64,000 bases of DNA from Paenibacillus durus ATCC 35681 (GTDB lineage: Bacteria > Bacillota > Bacilli > Paenibacillales > Paenibacillaceae), in NCBI RefSeq assembly GCF_000993825.1, contig NZ_CP011114.1:1798001-1862000 (forward strand). The letters are read 5' to 3'. The notes under the pieces were generated by a model. The model worked only from the letters and a program-made list of their open reading frames with translations, was not told the origin of the DNA and did no database searches. Position 1 is the stretch's first letter, and each line of letters starts with the position of its first letter. Made by a program: the position numbers and the translations under genes. This document shows positions 52,437 through 61,225 of the stretch, piece after piece.

Positions 52437-53387
52437 ATGGAGAAAAAACTTATTCTTGAACCGGAAGCACAAAATTTTGTTGAGGCTACAGCCAATCCGC
52501 CATTCTTATTTGATCTAGGACCGGAACAGGGGCGGATTGCGGTCGACGAAGCCCAGGCGGGCGAGGTACAAAAGCCGGATGTGGACATTGAAGATATCAG
52601 TATTACAGGTGGTCCAAGCGGCCGCGTATCCATTCGGATTTTACGTCCGAAGCACGTTGCTGAGAAGAATCTGGCTGTCATTTTGTATATACACGGTGCA
52701 GGTTGGGTCTTTGGCAACGCACACACCCATGATCGGTTGATCCGTGAACTGGCCGTGAAGAGTGGAGCTGCTCTTGTATTTCCAAATTACAGTCTGTCCC
52801 CTGAAGCGAAGTATCCTACGGCCATTGAAGAAATCTATGCTGTGCTGCTGTGGATCGCAGAGTACGGCAAAGAACACGGGCTTGACGCGGATCACTTGGC
52901 TGTAGCCGGTGATAGTGTTGGCGGCAACATGACTGCGGCAATCACGCTGATGGCCAAAGAGCGCAGTGGTCCTGCTATTGGACAACAGCTCCTTTTCTAC
53001 CCGGTTACGGATGCTTCATTTGATACGGAATCCTATCATCAATTCGCGGAAGGATATTTTTTGCGCCGGGACGGGATGAAGTGGTTCTGGGATCAGTATA
53101 CAAGCGATTCTGAGGAAAGAAACCAGATTACGGCCTCCCCGCTGAGGGCAACTACCGAGCAGCTTCGCGGTCTTCCGCCGGCTTTGATCATTACAGCCGA
53201 AGCTGATGTCCTGCGGGACGAGGGTGAAGCTTATGCGAATAAACTTCGAGAGGCTGGTGTTGATGTCACTGCGGTACGTTATCAAGGAATAATCCATGAC
53301 TTTGTTATGTTGAATGCATTATCGGACACTGCCGCGGCCAAAAGTGCAATATCTCTGGCCAGCGCTTGGCTAAAAGCCGGGTTTTAA
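52437..53387 (+). CDS. Alpha/beta hydrolase (acetyl esterase/lipase, HSL family)
   Basis: A 316-residue esterase. The oxyanion-hole motif YIHGAGWVFGN (family HGGG), nucleophile motif GDSVGGNM (Ser), an acid near ADVLRDEGEAYANKL (Asp) and His in QGIIHDFVML form the triad of the hormone-sensitive lipase group. Intact gene with GAGGGAGA upstream, standing among pseudogene fragments. Substrate unknown; short-chain esters are usual. Confidence 0.9.
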   Translation: MEKKLILEPEAQNFVEATANPPFLFDLGPEQGRIAVDEAQAGEVQKPDVDIEDISITGGPSGRVSIRILRPKHVAEKNLAVILYIHGAGWVFGNAHTHDRLIRELAVKSGAALVFPNYSLSPEAKYPTAIEEIYAVLLWIAEYGKEHGLDADHLAVAGDSVGGNMTAAITLMAKERSGPAIGQQLLFYPVTDASFDTESYHQFAEGYFLRRDGMKWFWDQYTSDSEERNQITASPLRATTEQLRGLPPALIITAEADVLRDEGEAYANKLREAGVDVTAVRYQGIIHDFVMLNALSDTAAAKSAISLASAWLKAGF

Positions 53388-53441
53388 CACAGTGTTATTT
53401 GGGTGCGCAGGTAAACTATGATTCTTAAAAATCTGTGATAA

Positions 53442-53650
53442 CCATGTGATAACCAATGGGAAAAAATCAAGGACCTGCTGCACCGGAACGAAAACCCCAA
53501 GGAGGGAGCATCCCCAAAGACCATCACCAGATGCTGAATGCCATGCTGTGGGCGGGGCAAACGGGTGCTCCTTGGCGAGATTTACTGGAAACCTACGGCT
53601 CCTGGTCCACCGTCTACAGCCGGTTTCGCCGTTGGCAAATCGCTGGCGTG
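53442..53650 (+). pseudogene. IS5-type transposase N-terminal fragment
   Basis: DNQWEKIKDLLHRNENPKEG begins in one frame; after a shift, KDHHQMLNAMLWAGQTGAPW and RDLLETYGSWSTVYSRFRRW continue in another. This is the N-terminal (DUF4096-like) part of an IS5-family transposase. The catalytic DDE part is missing because the sequence stops at RWQIAGV, where an unrelated reverse-strand fragment begins. The sequence just before it is a tandem 11-mer (TGTGATAACCA). Confidence 0.75.
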
Positions 53651-53790
53651 CAACAGAGCCCGGTATTTTTCCGCTGCCCGTTTGAAGGTCAGGGGGAATT
53701 TGGCTGTCACGCCGAAAACCTTCACCGCCTGGATGCCCCGCACATACTCCATGCCCGTCGCGTTCATTTCCTCCAGAAAAGATGAACTTC
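53650..53790 (-). pseudogene. ABC exporter fragment
   Basis: The reverse-strand reading MNATGMEYVRGIQAVKVFG, followed by LTFKRAAEKYRAL, matches the membrane-domain segment of ABC exporters that usually reads EYVRGI-VVKVFGQT--SFKRF. Flanking sequence in other frames (ATSELKKIIEGQYQENGEVH) is protein-like but not assigned. No start or complete domain; a fragment joined to the IS5 remnant. Confidence 0.55.
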
Positions 53791-53892
53791 TCCATTTTCC
53801 TGATACTGACCCTCGATAATTTTCTTCAATTCGCTTGTCGCCAGCAGCTTGTTGGCGGCGATTTTGCTTTACAAAATAAGCCATAGAATATA

Positions 53893-53921
53893 TTGACAGA
53901 ATATGAACGTAAATATATACT
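53893..53921 (+). promoter_or_regulatory. Sigma-A-type promoter of the nitrogenase-like operon
   Basis: TTGACA (53893-53898), spacer exactly 17 nt, TATACT (53916-53921). It lies about 80 nt before the D-like gene. Downstream AT-rich sequence to 53965 (GTATATAATTCCTAGCTATT) could hold a regulator site but no known box is convincing. No -24/-12 sigma-54 element was seen. Confidence 0.7.
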
Positions 53922-54003
53922 TTGGTCATTGTATATAATTCCTAGCTATTTAGTATGAAATATTGCTGTGACGTCATATGGGATAAGAGAGGATGGGTAG
54001 CGA

Positions 54004-55542
54004 ATGGGCAAGATCAATTTGAGGATGGTTGAAGTTCAGAATCGCGAGCGGCGGCTCGGCACAATTATCGCCTGGAACGGAACAGCATCGGATCTGCACA
54101 CGCAATCAGGCTATCAACGAAGAGGAAGCGGATGTAAAAGTAATAAGGATGGATGCCGGCTGTGTGAAGCCAAAGGACCTTTCACTCAAGGCTCGGTGTG
54201 CAGTGAGCAAATGGTTGAATGTCAGGCAGGCAATGTCAGAGATGCGGTGCTGATCCAGCATTCACCGATCGGCTGCGGCGCCGGACAAGTTCCCTACAAT
54301 TCAATCTACCGGAATGGATTGGCCATGAGAGGCCATAAAGTCGAGAATATTAGAATTATCAATACGAACCTGCAGGAGACGGATATGGTGTTTGGCGCGC
54401 TTGGCAAACTCAAGCAATCCATTGACGATGCTTGGGAAAGGTATTCACCCAAAGCCATTTTTATAGGAACCTCTTGCCCTACCGGGATCATTGGCGAAGA
54501 TATTGAAAGTGTTGCAAGGAAGAAAGAAGAGGAGCTGGGGATTCCCGTAATTCCTCTTTTCTGTGAAGGATTCAGATCGAAGCATTGGAGTACCGGTTTT
54601 GACGCGACCCAGCATGGCATTTTGCGACAGATTGTGAAAAAAAGCACGAAAAAGCAAGAGGATCTCGTTAATGTCATCAGTCTTTGGGGTTCGGATATCT
54701 TTACCCCTATGTTCAAAGAGTTTAACTTAAGAGTCAATTATGTTGTGGATATGGCATCCGTCTCCGATCTCGAGCAATTGTCTGAAGCGGCGGCAACCGT
54801 GGGCTTCTGCTATACGCTCTCTTCGTATATGGCAGCGGCGCTGGAGCAGGAATTTGGCGTGCCCGAAGTCAAAGCTCCGATGCCCTACGGATTCGCCGGA
54901 ACCGATGCATGGCTTCGTGAGCTCGGCAAAGTCACCCATCGGGAAGAGCTTGTAGAGCAGTACATCGCGAAGGAACACGCCAGAGTGAAGCCGAAGATCG
55001 CCGAGCTCAAAAAGAAGCTTCAGGGCTTAAAAGGATACGTTGCTACAGGCTCCGCTTACGCCCACGGACTGATTCAAGTACTAAGAGAACTGGATATTCA
55101 GGTAGACGGCTCGCTGGTGTTCCACCATGATCCCGTTTATGACAGCGGCGATGCCAGGGAGGATTCGTTGGGGCACCTGATTGAAAATTACGGCGAGGTC
55201 CCGTCGTTTAATGTGAGCAACAGGCAGCAGTATCAATTTTACGGTTTGCTGCAGGAGGTCAAGCCGGATTTTATCCTGATCAGACATAACGGTCTTGCGC
55301 CGCTGGCTTCCAAGCTCGGCATCCCCGCAGCCCCGCTGGGCGATGAGCATATCGCGATCGGCTACGAAGGCATCGTTAATCTGGGTGAAGCTATTCTGGA
55401 CATTCTCGCCCATAAAAAATTTCACGATGATCTGAAAAAGCACGCAAAGCTCCCCTACAAGCAGTGGTGGCTTGAACAAAAAGACCCCTACATTCTCGCC
55501 AAACACCCGGAATTGATCGATGCGCAACCAACGATTTCATAA
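54004..55542 (+). CDS. Nitrogenase-like component 1, D-type subunit
   Basis: A 512-residue protein of the NifD/nitrogenase component 1 family. By hand alignment, Cys66, Cys91 (SPIGCG) and Cys158 (GTSCPTGIIGED) match NifD P-cluster ligands 62, 88 and 154. Cys269 (GFCYTLSSYMAAALEQEFGV) matches the FeMo-co ligand Cys275. The segment CEGFRSKHWSTGF places Trp195 and Phe199 where NifD has Gln191 and His195. The His442 region (LGDEHIAIGYEG) is changed, and His449 is a candidate ligand. An extra N-terminal Cys cluster (Cys44, 51, 54, 73) is present. GAGAGGATGG site. The K-type gene follows 14 nt on. It would catalyse an Fe-S-cluster-dependent reduction; substrate not N2 by these residues. Confidence 0.88.
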   Translation: MGKINLRMVEVQNRERRLGTIIAWNGTASDLHTQSGYQRRGSGCKSNKDGCRLCEAKGPFTQGSVCSEQMVECQAGNVRDAVLIQHSPIGCGAGQVPYNSIYRNGLAMRGHKVENIRIINTNLQETDMVFGALGKLKQSIDDAWERYSPKAIFIGTSCPTGIIGEDIESVARKKEEELGIPVIPLFCEGFRSKHWSTGFDATQHGILRQIVKKSTKKQEDLVNVISLWGSDIFTPMFKEFNLRVNYVVDMASVSDLEQLSEAAATVGFCYTLSSYMAAALEQEFGVPEVKAPMPYGFAGTDAWLRELGKVTHREELVEQYIAKEHARVKPKIAELKKKLQGLKGYVATGSAYAHGLIQVLRELDIQVDGSLVFHHDPVYDSGDAREDSLGHLIENYGEVPSFNVSNRQQYQFYGLLQEVKPDFILIRHNGLAPLASKLGIPAAPLGDEHIAIGYEGIVNLGEAILDILAHKKFHDDLKKHAKLPYKQWWLEQKDPYILAKHPELIDAQPTIS

Positions 55543-55556
55543 AAAAGGAGACTACC

Positions 55557-56921
55557 ATGGCTGTTACTAAAAATGAGCACGGGCAGACCAATTCAATCAA
55601 TCAAGTGCGCTACGGCTGTGCCGTCGGAGCCCTGTACAGCGTCGTATCCATTCCGGGCGCCGTTCCCATCGGCCACTGCGGACCGGGCTGCATGGACAAG
55701 CAATATACCAGCCTGGCCTTTTACAACGGCTTTCAGGGCAGCGGGTATTCGGGAGGCTCGGTCTCTCCAAGCGTCAATGCCGGTGAGAAAGAAGTGGTGT
55801 TCGGCGGCGAGAAGCGCTTGGACGAATTAATTAAATCCACTCTCAAGATCATAGAGGGCGATTTGTTTGTTGTACTGAACGGGTGCATCGGAGAATTGGT
55901 CGGGGATGATGTCGGAGCGGTCGTCAGTAAATATCAGAAGCAGGGAGTTCCTATTGTGTATGCCGAAACCGGCGGCTTTAAGGGTAATAACTTCGTCGGC
56001 CATGAGATCATAACGACAGCCATCATTGATCAATACGTTGATAAATATGCGCTTAACAAGGACCACAGGGAAAAAGGGCTGATTAATGTCTGGTCGGAAC
56101 TGCCGTATCAGAATACATTCTGGCGCGGGGACCTGTCCGAGCTGAAGCGAATTCTTGAGGGCGCCGGTTTCAGGGTCAATATTTTGTTTGGCGGCAAATC
56201 GGCCGGAGTCGAGGAATGGAAGACGATCCCTCATGCCCAGTTTAATCTGGTCGTCTCGCCATGGCTCGGGCTGAAAACGGCCAAGCATTTGGAAGAAAAG
56301 TACAATCAGCCGTATTTGCACATCCCTGTGTTACCGATCGGCGCGCAGCAAACCGCTGCATTTATTAGACAGGTCGTTGAGTACGCGGGCATTGACCCTG
56401 CAACAGCCGAGTCGTTTATCGAGCAGGAAGAACAAGAATACTACTATTACCTGGAGCATTTCAATGATTTCTACTCCGAATATTGGTGGGGGCTGCCGGC
56501 AACCTATGCCGTAGTCGGGGACAGCACGTATAATCTGGCCTTAAACAAGTTTCTGGTGAATCAGCTCGGGTTAATTCCTAAACGACAAATCATCACCGAT
56601 AATGCGCCGGAAAAATATAGAGAAGCCATCGCTCAAGAATATCAAAAGCTCGCTCATGATGTCGCCACCACTGTCGATTTTGTTGAGGATGGCTATATCG
56701 TTGGCAAATTATTGAAAGAGACTGATTTCGGGCACAAGCCTCCGATTATTTTTGGAACAACATGGGAAAGAGACACGGTCAAGGAACTGAAGGGCAAAAT
56801 TGTCGAAGTCGGATTTCCGGCGTCCTATGAAGTGGTTCTGAACAAAAGCTACATCGGATATAGAGGCGCACTGCAGCTTATTGAGAAAATATTCACTGCC
56901 GCTATAAGCGCCAGCGCATAG
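55557..56921 (+). CDS. Nitrogenase-like component 1, K-type subunit
   Basis: A 454-residue protein of the NifK side of the family. Cys21 (RYGCAVGAL), Cys45 (GHCGPGCMDKQYTSLAFYNG) and Cys110 (LNGCIGELVGDD) match NifK P-cluster ligands 70, 95 and 153. Cys41 is an extra. The N terminus is shorter than NifK, which has a long leading extension. AAAAAGGAG site. With the D-type subunit it would make an alpha2beta2 protein with P-cluster and active-site cofactor. NifEN-type scaffolds usually lose part of this ligand set, so a catalytic role is favoured. No nifH or nifB homologue is in the window. Confidence 0.88.
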   Translation: MAVTKNEHGQTNSINQVRYGCAVGALYSVVSIPGAVPIGHCGPGCMDKQYTSLAFYNGFQGSGYSGGSVSPSVNAGEKEVVFGGEKRLDELIKSTLKIIEGDLFVVLNGCIGELVGDDVGAVVSKYQKQGVPIVYAETGGFKGNNFVGHEIITTAIIDQYVDKYALNKDHREKGLINVWSELPYQNTFWRGDLSELKRILEGAGFRVNILFGGKSAGVEEWKTIPHAQFNLVVSPWLGLKTAKHLEEKYNQPYLHIPVLPIGAQQTAAFIRQVVEYAGIDPATAESFIEQEEQEYYYYLEHFNDFYSEYWWGLPATYAVVGDSTYNLALNKFLVNQLGLIPKRQIITDNAPEKYREAIAQEYQKLAHDVATTVDFVEDGYIVGKLLKETDFGHKPPIIFGTTWERDTVKELKGKIVEVGFPASYEVVLNKSYIGYRGALQLIEKIFTAAISASA

Positions 56922-57030
56922 CTCTCGTCATGGCGCTGCTGATGGAACCAGCCAGGCAATGCTTGCGGAGTGTTCGGTTCTCCCGAAGCCCGCAGGCTCT
57001 TACGCTTATTGACTTGCATCATTCATAAAA

Positions 57031-57071
57031 CAATAGACCTGATGAGGAAACTCCTTATCAGGTCTATTTGT
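57031..57071. terminator. Terminator after the nitrogenase-like operon
   Basis: Stem CAATAGACCTGATGAGG / CCTTATCAGGTCTATTTG, 16 bp with a 5-nt loop; works for the converging SLH gene as well. Confidence 0.8.
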
Positions 57072-57141
57072 ATCCGTTTTTTTGCATCCTAATTGAACTA
57101 TTACAAATGACCCGTTTTCACGGTTCCCCGAACCGTAATGG

Positions 57142-57813
57142 CTATGAGGGTAACTCACTTCCGTGAGCCTTTAAATATTCCAGCGCATTATACAGCATTA
57201 CGGCCGCCTCGGCCCGTGTCAGCTTGCTTCGCGGATTGAAATTCCCATCCTTGTCCAACGTGTTGATCTTATATATGAGGGATCGCTGAATAGCGCCTTG
57301 GCTCGCAGGGTTGATTTGGGCCTCATCGGCGATATTCGCCGGAGCAATCTTGATCATCGGCAGAATGTTACCTTTTTCGAGCCCTTGAACGAGAAGAACA
57401 GTGAACTGCTCTTTGGTCATCGGTTCCTTGGGATCGATATCCGGAGGGATTTCAACGCCGTTATAGTACGCGTTAATAAAAGCCTCGGCGTACCACGCAT
57501 CATCCTTGACCTTGCTAAAAATATCGCTTGCCACGGGAGCCTTAACGAATCTAATGGCGTCAAGATTAAGCTCCAGACCGCCCGAAATAAACTGGATGCC
57601 TTCCGCCGAGCTTATGACGGACTTCGGCATAAAACGCGATCCGTATACTCCCTTAACGAGTCCGCGCTCTTTCAGACTTACGATCTTCTCCTTACCCTGA
57701 ACGGAACCGATATCAGTGAATTCGCTGCCGGCGGCAAAGCTTAGGCTTCCTGCCGAGAGCATCATTACTGCGCTGATTGAAAAGGCTGCCAAAGACTTTT
57801 TAGTTGATATCAT
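57142..57813 (-). CDS. SLH-domain secreted protein
   Basis: A 223-residue exported protein with a signal peptide (SLAAFSISAVMMLSAGSLSFA). FTDIGSVQGKEKIVSLKERG and LTRAEAAVMLYNALEYLK are halves of S-layer homology motifs. SLH domains attach proteins to pyruvylated wall polymers. ATG 57813 chosen (AGGAGGTG upstream). No catalytic domain; a surface structural or sensing role is likely. Confidence 0.82.
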   Translation of the reverse strand: MISTKKSLAAFSISAVMMLSAGSLSFAAGSEFTDIGSVQGKEKIVSLKERGLVKGVYGSRFMPKSVISSAEGIQFISGGLELNLDAIRFVKAPVASDIFSKVKDDAWYAEAFINAYYNGVEIPPDIDPKEPMTKEQFTVLLVQGLEKGNILPMIKIAPANIADEAQINPASQGAIQRSLIYKINTLDKDGNFNPRSKLTRAEAAVMLYNALEYLKAHGSELPS

Positions 57814-57913
57814 ACTGCTGCACCTCCTGCTGAGTACGGCTTGGGAAACCGCCATATTCTTTTAAACGGAGGACAGGCTGGAAAGGTTGCGGGAGGGAGG
57901 ACGGAAAGGTTAA

Positions 57914-58486
57914 TTAATCCAATTCACGGAACAATAGATTACGGTAAGGATAAGGGGAATCGCTGTATTTGAACAGGAGAGCAATTCCCGACTCCTCAAT
58001 CTTTACCGATCGCAGCCCTCGGGCCCGGACCAAGTCGCGGACCATGGATGCAACTGCCTTGCGGTCACCCCGGCGAATGCCCCGGGCAAGAGCATCGGCG
58101 AAATTCCGGTTAAAGGCAAGCTCACGGTACAGCGGCAGAACAGCGCGGGCAATCCGGCGGTGTACCTGCGTACTGAACGTAAACTGCACCAATCCCGGCG
58201 GGATGGTAGTACCGTTGGTATAGGACGCAACAGGCAGCGGAAATGTATAGGTAATAAAATAACCGATGGCGTTCGTGCCGTATCCTTGCCGGGCGGCCTG
58301 AGGGGCCGCGAGCTTCAGCAGGGAACGCATTAGCTCCAGGTCGGCAACGACGACCGCACGGGACCAAGCGCTCGCATAGCTCTGGCTTCCGGCGATTGCC
58401 CGGTAGAACGGCAGCATGCCTCTCGCTACTTTGACCAGCACGTCCGCTGTAACGACTGCATCACTTTTGTTAGACTTCTTAAGCAT
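57914..58486 (-). CDS. Hypothetical protein
   Basis: A 190-residue protein starting MLKKSNKSDAVVTADVLVKV. It is basic and helical in two similar halves around RGMLPFYRAIAGSQSYASAW and RAVLPLYRELAFNRNFADAL, which suggests an internal duplication. AAGGAGGA site. No signal peptide. Not recognised. Upstream of the AraC gene on the same strand, 75 nt downstream of it. Confidence 0.7.
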   Translation of the reverse strand: MLKKSNKSDAVVTADVLVKVARGMLPFYRAIAGSQSYASAWSRAVVVADLELMRSLLKLAAPQAARQGYGTNAIGYFITYTFPLPVASYTNGTTIPPGLVQFTFSTQVHRRIARAVLPLYRELAFNRNFADALARGIRRGDRKAVASMVRDLVRARGLRSVKIEESGIALLFKYSDSPYPYRNLLFRELD

Positions 58487-58561
58487 CCGGTAATCCTCCT
58501 TACAGATAAGGTATCTGTTATAAGGTATGGGCTCCGGGCACATATTCGTATGGGTGTTTGC

Positions 58562-59431
58562 TTAAGCAAGCGGAATAAATATTTTGATCCTCATGTCGTC
58601 TGGGAACGTGGAATTCCGCACATCGGTCACTTCAAAATCTGGCCCTTCCCCGCGATCGTAATTTGAATGGGGGAGCCATACGCCGTAAATGAAATCCCGT
58701 ATCTTCTGAATATGCCTCGCTGGGCCATAGGCTTTGAATTCGGCGTATTTTCCTTCCGGCAGATCGAATTTAATGTACTGACCGTCCGGCGCTTCCGCGC
58801 ATTCCCCTGCTTCCTCACCTACGATAAAGGAGAATCCGCCATCATCCTGAAAGCGGCAGGAAACGCCGTAGACCATATCTGGCGCCAGTCTATGCGGGAT
58901 ATGCAGATAGCGGCCGTTCCTTCCGAATTCGTCGTAAAAACCGGGAATTTCCCGGTAATGCCGCCCTTCATTCAGATTTGTCTGATATTCACAGCCGATG
59001 ATCCGTATACGGTTCAAATAGACAATTTCCGGTTTGCCCATCTCGAATTCCTGGTCATTCCTTTCCCGAGCATCGAGGAAACTGATCGGAGGCTGCCCCT
59101 CAAAGGCCGGATTCATCTTCCGGTATTTCCCTGGCGTCATCCCGGCGTAACTCTCGAAGGCGCGTGTAAAGGCCTCCTGGGAATGATACTGATAGGCCAG
59201 GGCAACCTTGAGAATGCCTTCATCCGAACCCGATAGAAGACGGGCCGCTTCGGTGAGCCTGCGTTTGCGGATGTACTCCTGCACGGTAAAGCCCGATATA
59301 GCGAGAAACAGCCGCTGAAAGTGGAAAGGGGAGAAGGAGGCGGATGCAGCGATGTCGCGCATTCCGATCTCCTTTTGTAAATTCCCCTCAATATAATCCA
59401 CGGCTTTTTGAATCTGCTGATAATATTGCAT
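58562..59431 (-). CDS. AraC-family regulator with GyrI-like effector domain
   Basis: A 289-residue regulator. The N-terminal AraC HTH (QKAVDYIEGNLQKEIGMRDI, then SFSPFHFQRLFLAISG and RRLTEAARLL) is followed by a C-terminal GyrI-like small-molecule domain (about 130-285, EIVYLNRIRIIGCEYQTNLN, LPEGKYAEFKAYGPARHIQK). This Rob/BmrR-like layout senses hydrophobic compounds and activates stress or efflux genes. Precedes the hypothetical gene on the same strand. Ligand unknown. Confidence 0.9.
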   Translation of the reverse strand: MQYYQQIQKAVDYIEGNLQKEIGMRDIAASASFSPFHFQRLFLAISGFTVQEYIRKRRLTEAARLLSGSDEGILKVALAYQYHSQEAFTRAFESYAGMTPGKYRKMNPAFEGQPPISFLDARERNDQEFEMGKPEIVYLNRIRIIGCEYQTNLNEGRHYREIPGFYDEFGRNGRYLHIPHRLAPDMVYGVSCRFQDDGGFSFIVGEEAGECAEAPDGQYIKFDLPEGKYAEFKAYGPARHIQKIRDFIYGVWLPHSNYDRGEGPDFEVTDVRNSTFPDDMRIKIFIPLA

Positions 59432-59564
59432 GGCGGCAGTCCTTTCTGCGATTTTATAGGTCCATTATAAGCGGATCGCTTCCGGTTTTTTTGACTTGAA
59501 ATGCGGTCCTTCGGCGCGGCGGTCACGGCTTGCCTCTTTCTTTTTTGCTGTGCATTTGATATGC

Positions 59565-59585
59565 TTATTATAATAATTCTTATCT
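59565..59585. promoter_or_regulatory. AT-rich palindromic site, possible Fur/PerR box
   Basis: TTATTATAATAATTCTTAT, about 110 nt before the Fur-family gene, resembles the TTATAATNATTATAA Per box / Fur box pattern. It may autoregulate that gene. Binding is inferred only. Confidence 0.4.
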
Positions 59586-59694
59586 AGGAAGCTTTACGAT
59601 TAATCATCCGGTAATCATCCGGGTATTGAACTAGAGAAAGACATGCTTCGCCGGGAGCGAGCAAGACTTTACGTCCGAAAGGGAGGAATTTGGC

Positions 59695-60168
59695 ATGAAT
59701 CCTATGGATACGATCACCCAGCAGTTTGCCGCGCATAACTATAAGCTGACCTCGCAGCGCGAAGCCATTGTCAAGGTGCTTCTCGACAACGAGAAGGATC
59801 ACTTAAGTGTCGAAGAGGTATATATGCTCGTCAAGGGAAGCTTCCCGCAGCTTGGACTAGCGACAGTATACCGGACGCTTGAACTGTTATGCGAACTTCA
59901 TCTTGTTGAGAAAATGAACTTCGGCGACGGTGTATCCCGTTACGACCTGCGCAGCGAAGAGCATGAACATATGCATCATCATCTGATCTGCGATTCCTGC
60001 GGCAAAGTGGCTGAAATCAAGGACGACTGGCTTGCGGAGCTGGAGGAGAAACTGGAGAAGGAATACGGCTTCACTGTAACTGACCACCGTCTTGATTTCA
60101 AAGGCTCTTACCGGATCTGCACGGGGAGCGGGTGCAAACGGGCGAAGGAAGGCCAGGCGATATCGTAA
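59695..60168 (+). CDS. Fur-family transcriptional regulator
   Basis: A 157-residue Fur-family protein. The HTH lies at about residues 15-75 (YKLTSQREAIVKVLLDN, LGLATVYRTLELLCE). The C-terminal metal-sensing domain has EHEHMHHHLICDSCGKV (His-rich sensor site, first CxxC) and a second Cys pair CTGSGC. It fits Fur more than PerR, but the metal cannot be told from motifs alone. GGGAGGAA site. Downstream of a Per/Fur-box-like sequence. Confidence 0.88.
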   Translation: MNPMDTITQQFAAHNYKLTSQREAIVKVLLDNEKDHLSVEEVYMLVKGSFPQLGLATVYRTLELLCELHLVEKMNFGDGVSRYDLRSEEHEHMHHHLICDSCGKVAEIKDDWLAELEEKLEKEYGFTVTDHRLDFKGSYRICTGSGCKRAKEGQAIS

Positions 60169-60313
60169 GCAGGCATAACCGGGAGAAGCCATCATTCGAT
60201 ATTTGGACATTACAAGAAGAAACGGCTGCGCCGTCCTGTTAGGGACGGTATCGTTTCTCGTAGAAATATAAGGCAAATGATAAGCGCGAAGCTTATACTT
60301 TCTTATATTTTAA

Positions 60314-60360
60314 GAAAAAGGGAGTGTTCCGCCGGAATGGCAGGACGCTCCCTTTTTGCC
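60314..60360 (+). terminator. Terminator after the Fur-family gene
   Basis: Stem AAAAAGGGAGTG / CGCTCCCTTTTT with an 18-nt loop and T5. Confidence 0.75.
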
Positions 60361-60391
60361 CTATTTTTAAAATCCGCTGGCCCGTCCTGAC

Positions 60392-61225
60392 CTATATAAG
60401 CGCAGGCGCGTCCATCTCCCTGCTGTGCGTGCGGAACTGTTTTGGCGACATGCCGTACCGTTTGCGGAACTGCCGGTGGAAATACGTATAGTTCACGAAG
60501 CCGCAGGCTTCCGCGATATGCTCTAATGGCATCGGACTGTATACGATCCGCTCACGGGCCATTTCCAGGCGGACTTCATTTACATATTTGACGATGGTTG
60601 TGCCAAAGGCCTCCTTGAACAGATGGACGGCGCGCGAGACGGAGATGCCGACATAGGCCGCGACGTCTTCCAGACGGAAAGAAAGCGCCGCATTTTCCTC
60701 TACAAACTGCTTCATCCGGTAAGCCAAATATCCCCTCGTAGAGACGGAGGGACGATCCACGGTAAGACGGTCGATTTCCATGCACAGAATCTGCAGGTAG
60801 CAGCTTGAAATTTCCGGGGAAAAATCGGACAGGCGGCGCTGCTCCAGCACGAGCTGGCGAAATAGACCGACTAATGCGTCATTAAGCGGGATATGCATTA
60901 GCGACGGCCGCAGACGGCTGTTCCACCACCGGTCAATCCACTCCCCCCGGCAAAAAATATGATAATCCCCGCTTTCGACGCGCGGCTCGCCCAGCGGATA
61001 TTTTTCCTTGTCAATAATAAGGTTGTATGGAACGCCCGGAGCAATGAGCATCAGGCCGCCGCTCTCGACACGCGTGATCTCGCCGTCTATCAAAGCGCTG
61101 CAGCTTCCTTCGGTCTGCAGGCGAATGAGATAGTGGGGGAAGCCTTCCGTTTCAGACATTTGGAAAGGTTTATGATGGAAGGAGAATCCGGCGGTTAAAA
61201 TAGTACAAGGCGCTTCGCTTGGCAT
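60392..61225 (-). CDS. AraC-family regulator, cupin sensor
   Basis: A 277-residue AraC regulator. The N-terminal ~150 residues are a cupin-like sugar-sensing domain (VESGGLMLIAPGVPYNLII). The C-terminal double HTH is at about 175-270 (ALSFRLEDVAAYVGISVSRA, LEHIAEACGFVNYTYFHRQF). Divergent from the sugar isomerase / dehydrogenase genes, so it probably controls their sugar-dependent expression. AGGAGGAC site. Confidence 0.9.
   Translation of the reverse strand: MPSEAPCTILTAGFSFHHKPFQMSETEGFPHYLIRLQTEGSCSALIDGEITRVESGGLMLIAPGVPYNLIIDKEKYPLGEPRVESGDYHIFCRGEWIDRWWNSRLRPSLMHIPLNDALVGLFRQLVLEQRRLSDFSPEISSCYLQILCMEIDRLTVDRPSVSTRGYLAYRMKQFVEENAALSFRLEDVAAYVGISVSRAVHLFKEAFGTTIVKYVNEVRLEMARERIVYSPMPLEHIAEACGFVNYTYFHRQFRKRYGMSPKQFRTHSREMDAPALI

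Noticed and set aside
53922..54003. Sigma-54 or FNR-type control site before the nitrogenase-like genes
   Set aside because: No GG-N10-GC element and no TTGAT-N4-ATCAA box; a sigma-A promoter fits instead.
54004..56921. Calling the pair nifD/nifK or nifE/nifN
   Set aside because: Active-site residues differ from NifDK, and the full P-cluster ligand set plus missing neighbours argue against NifEN; no gene symbol is given.
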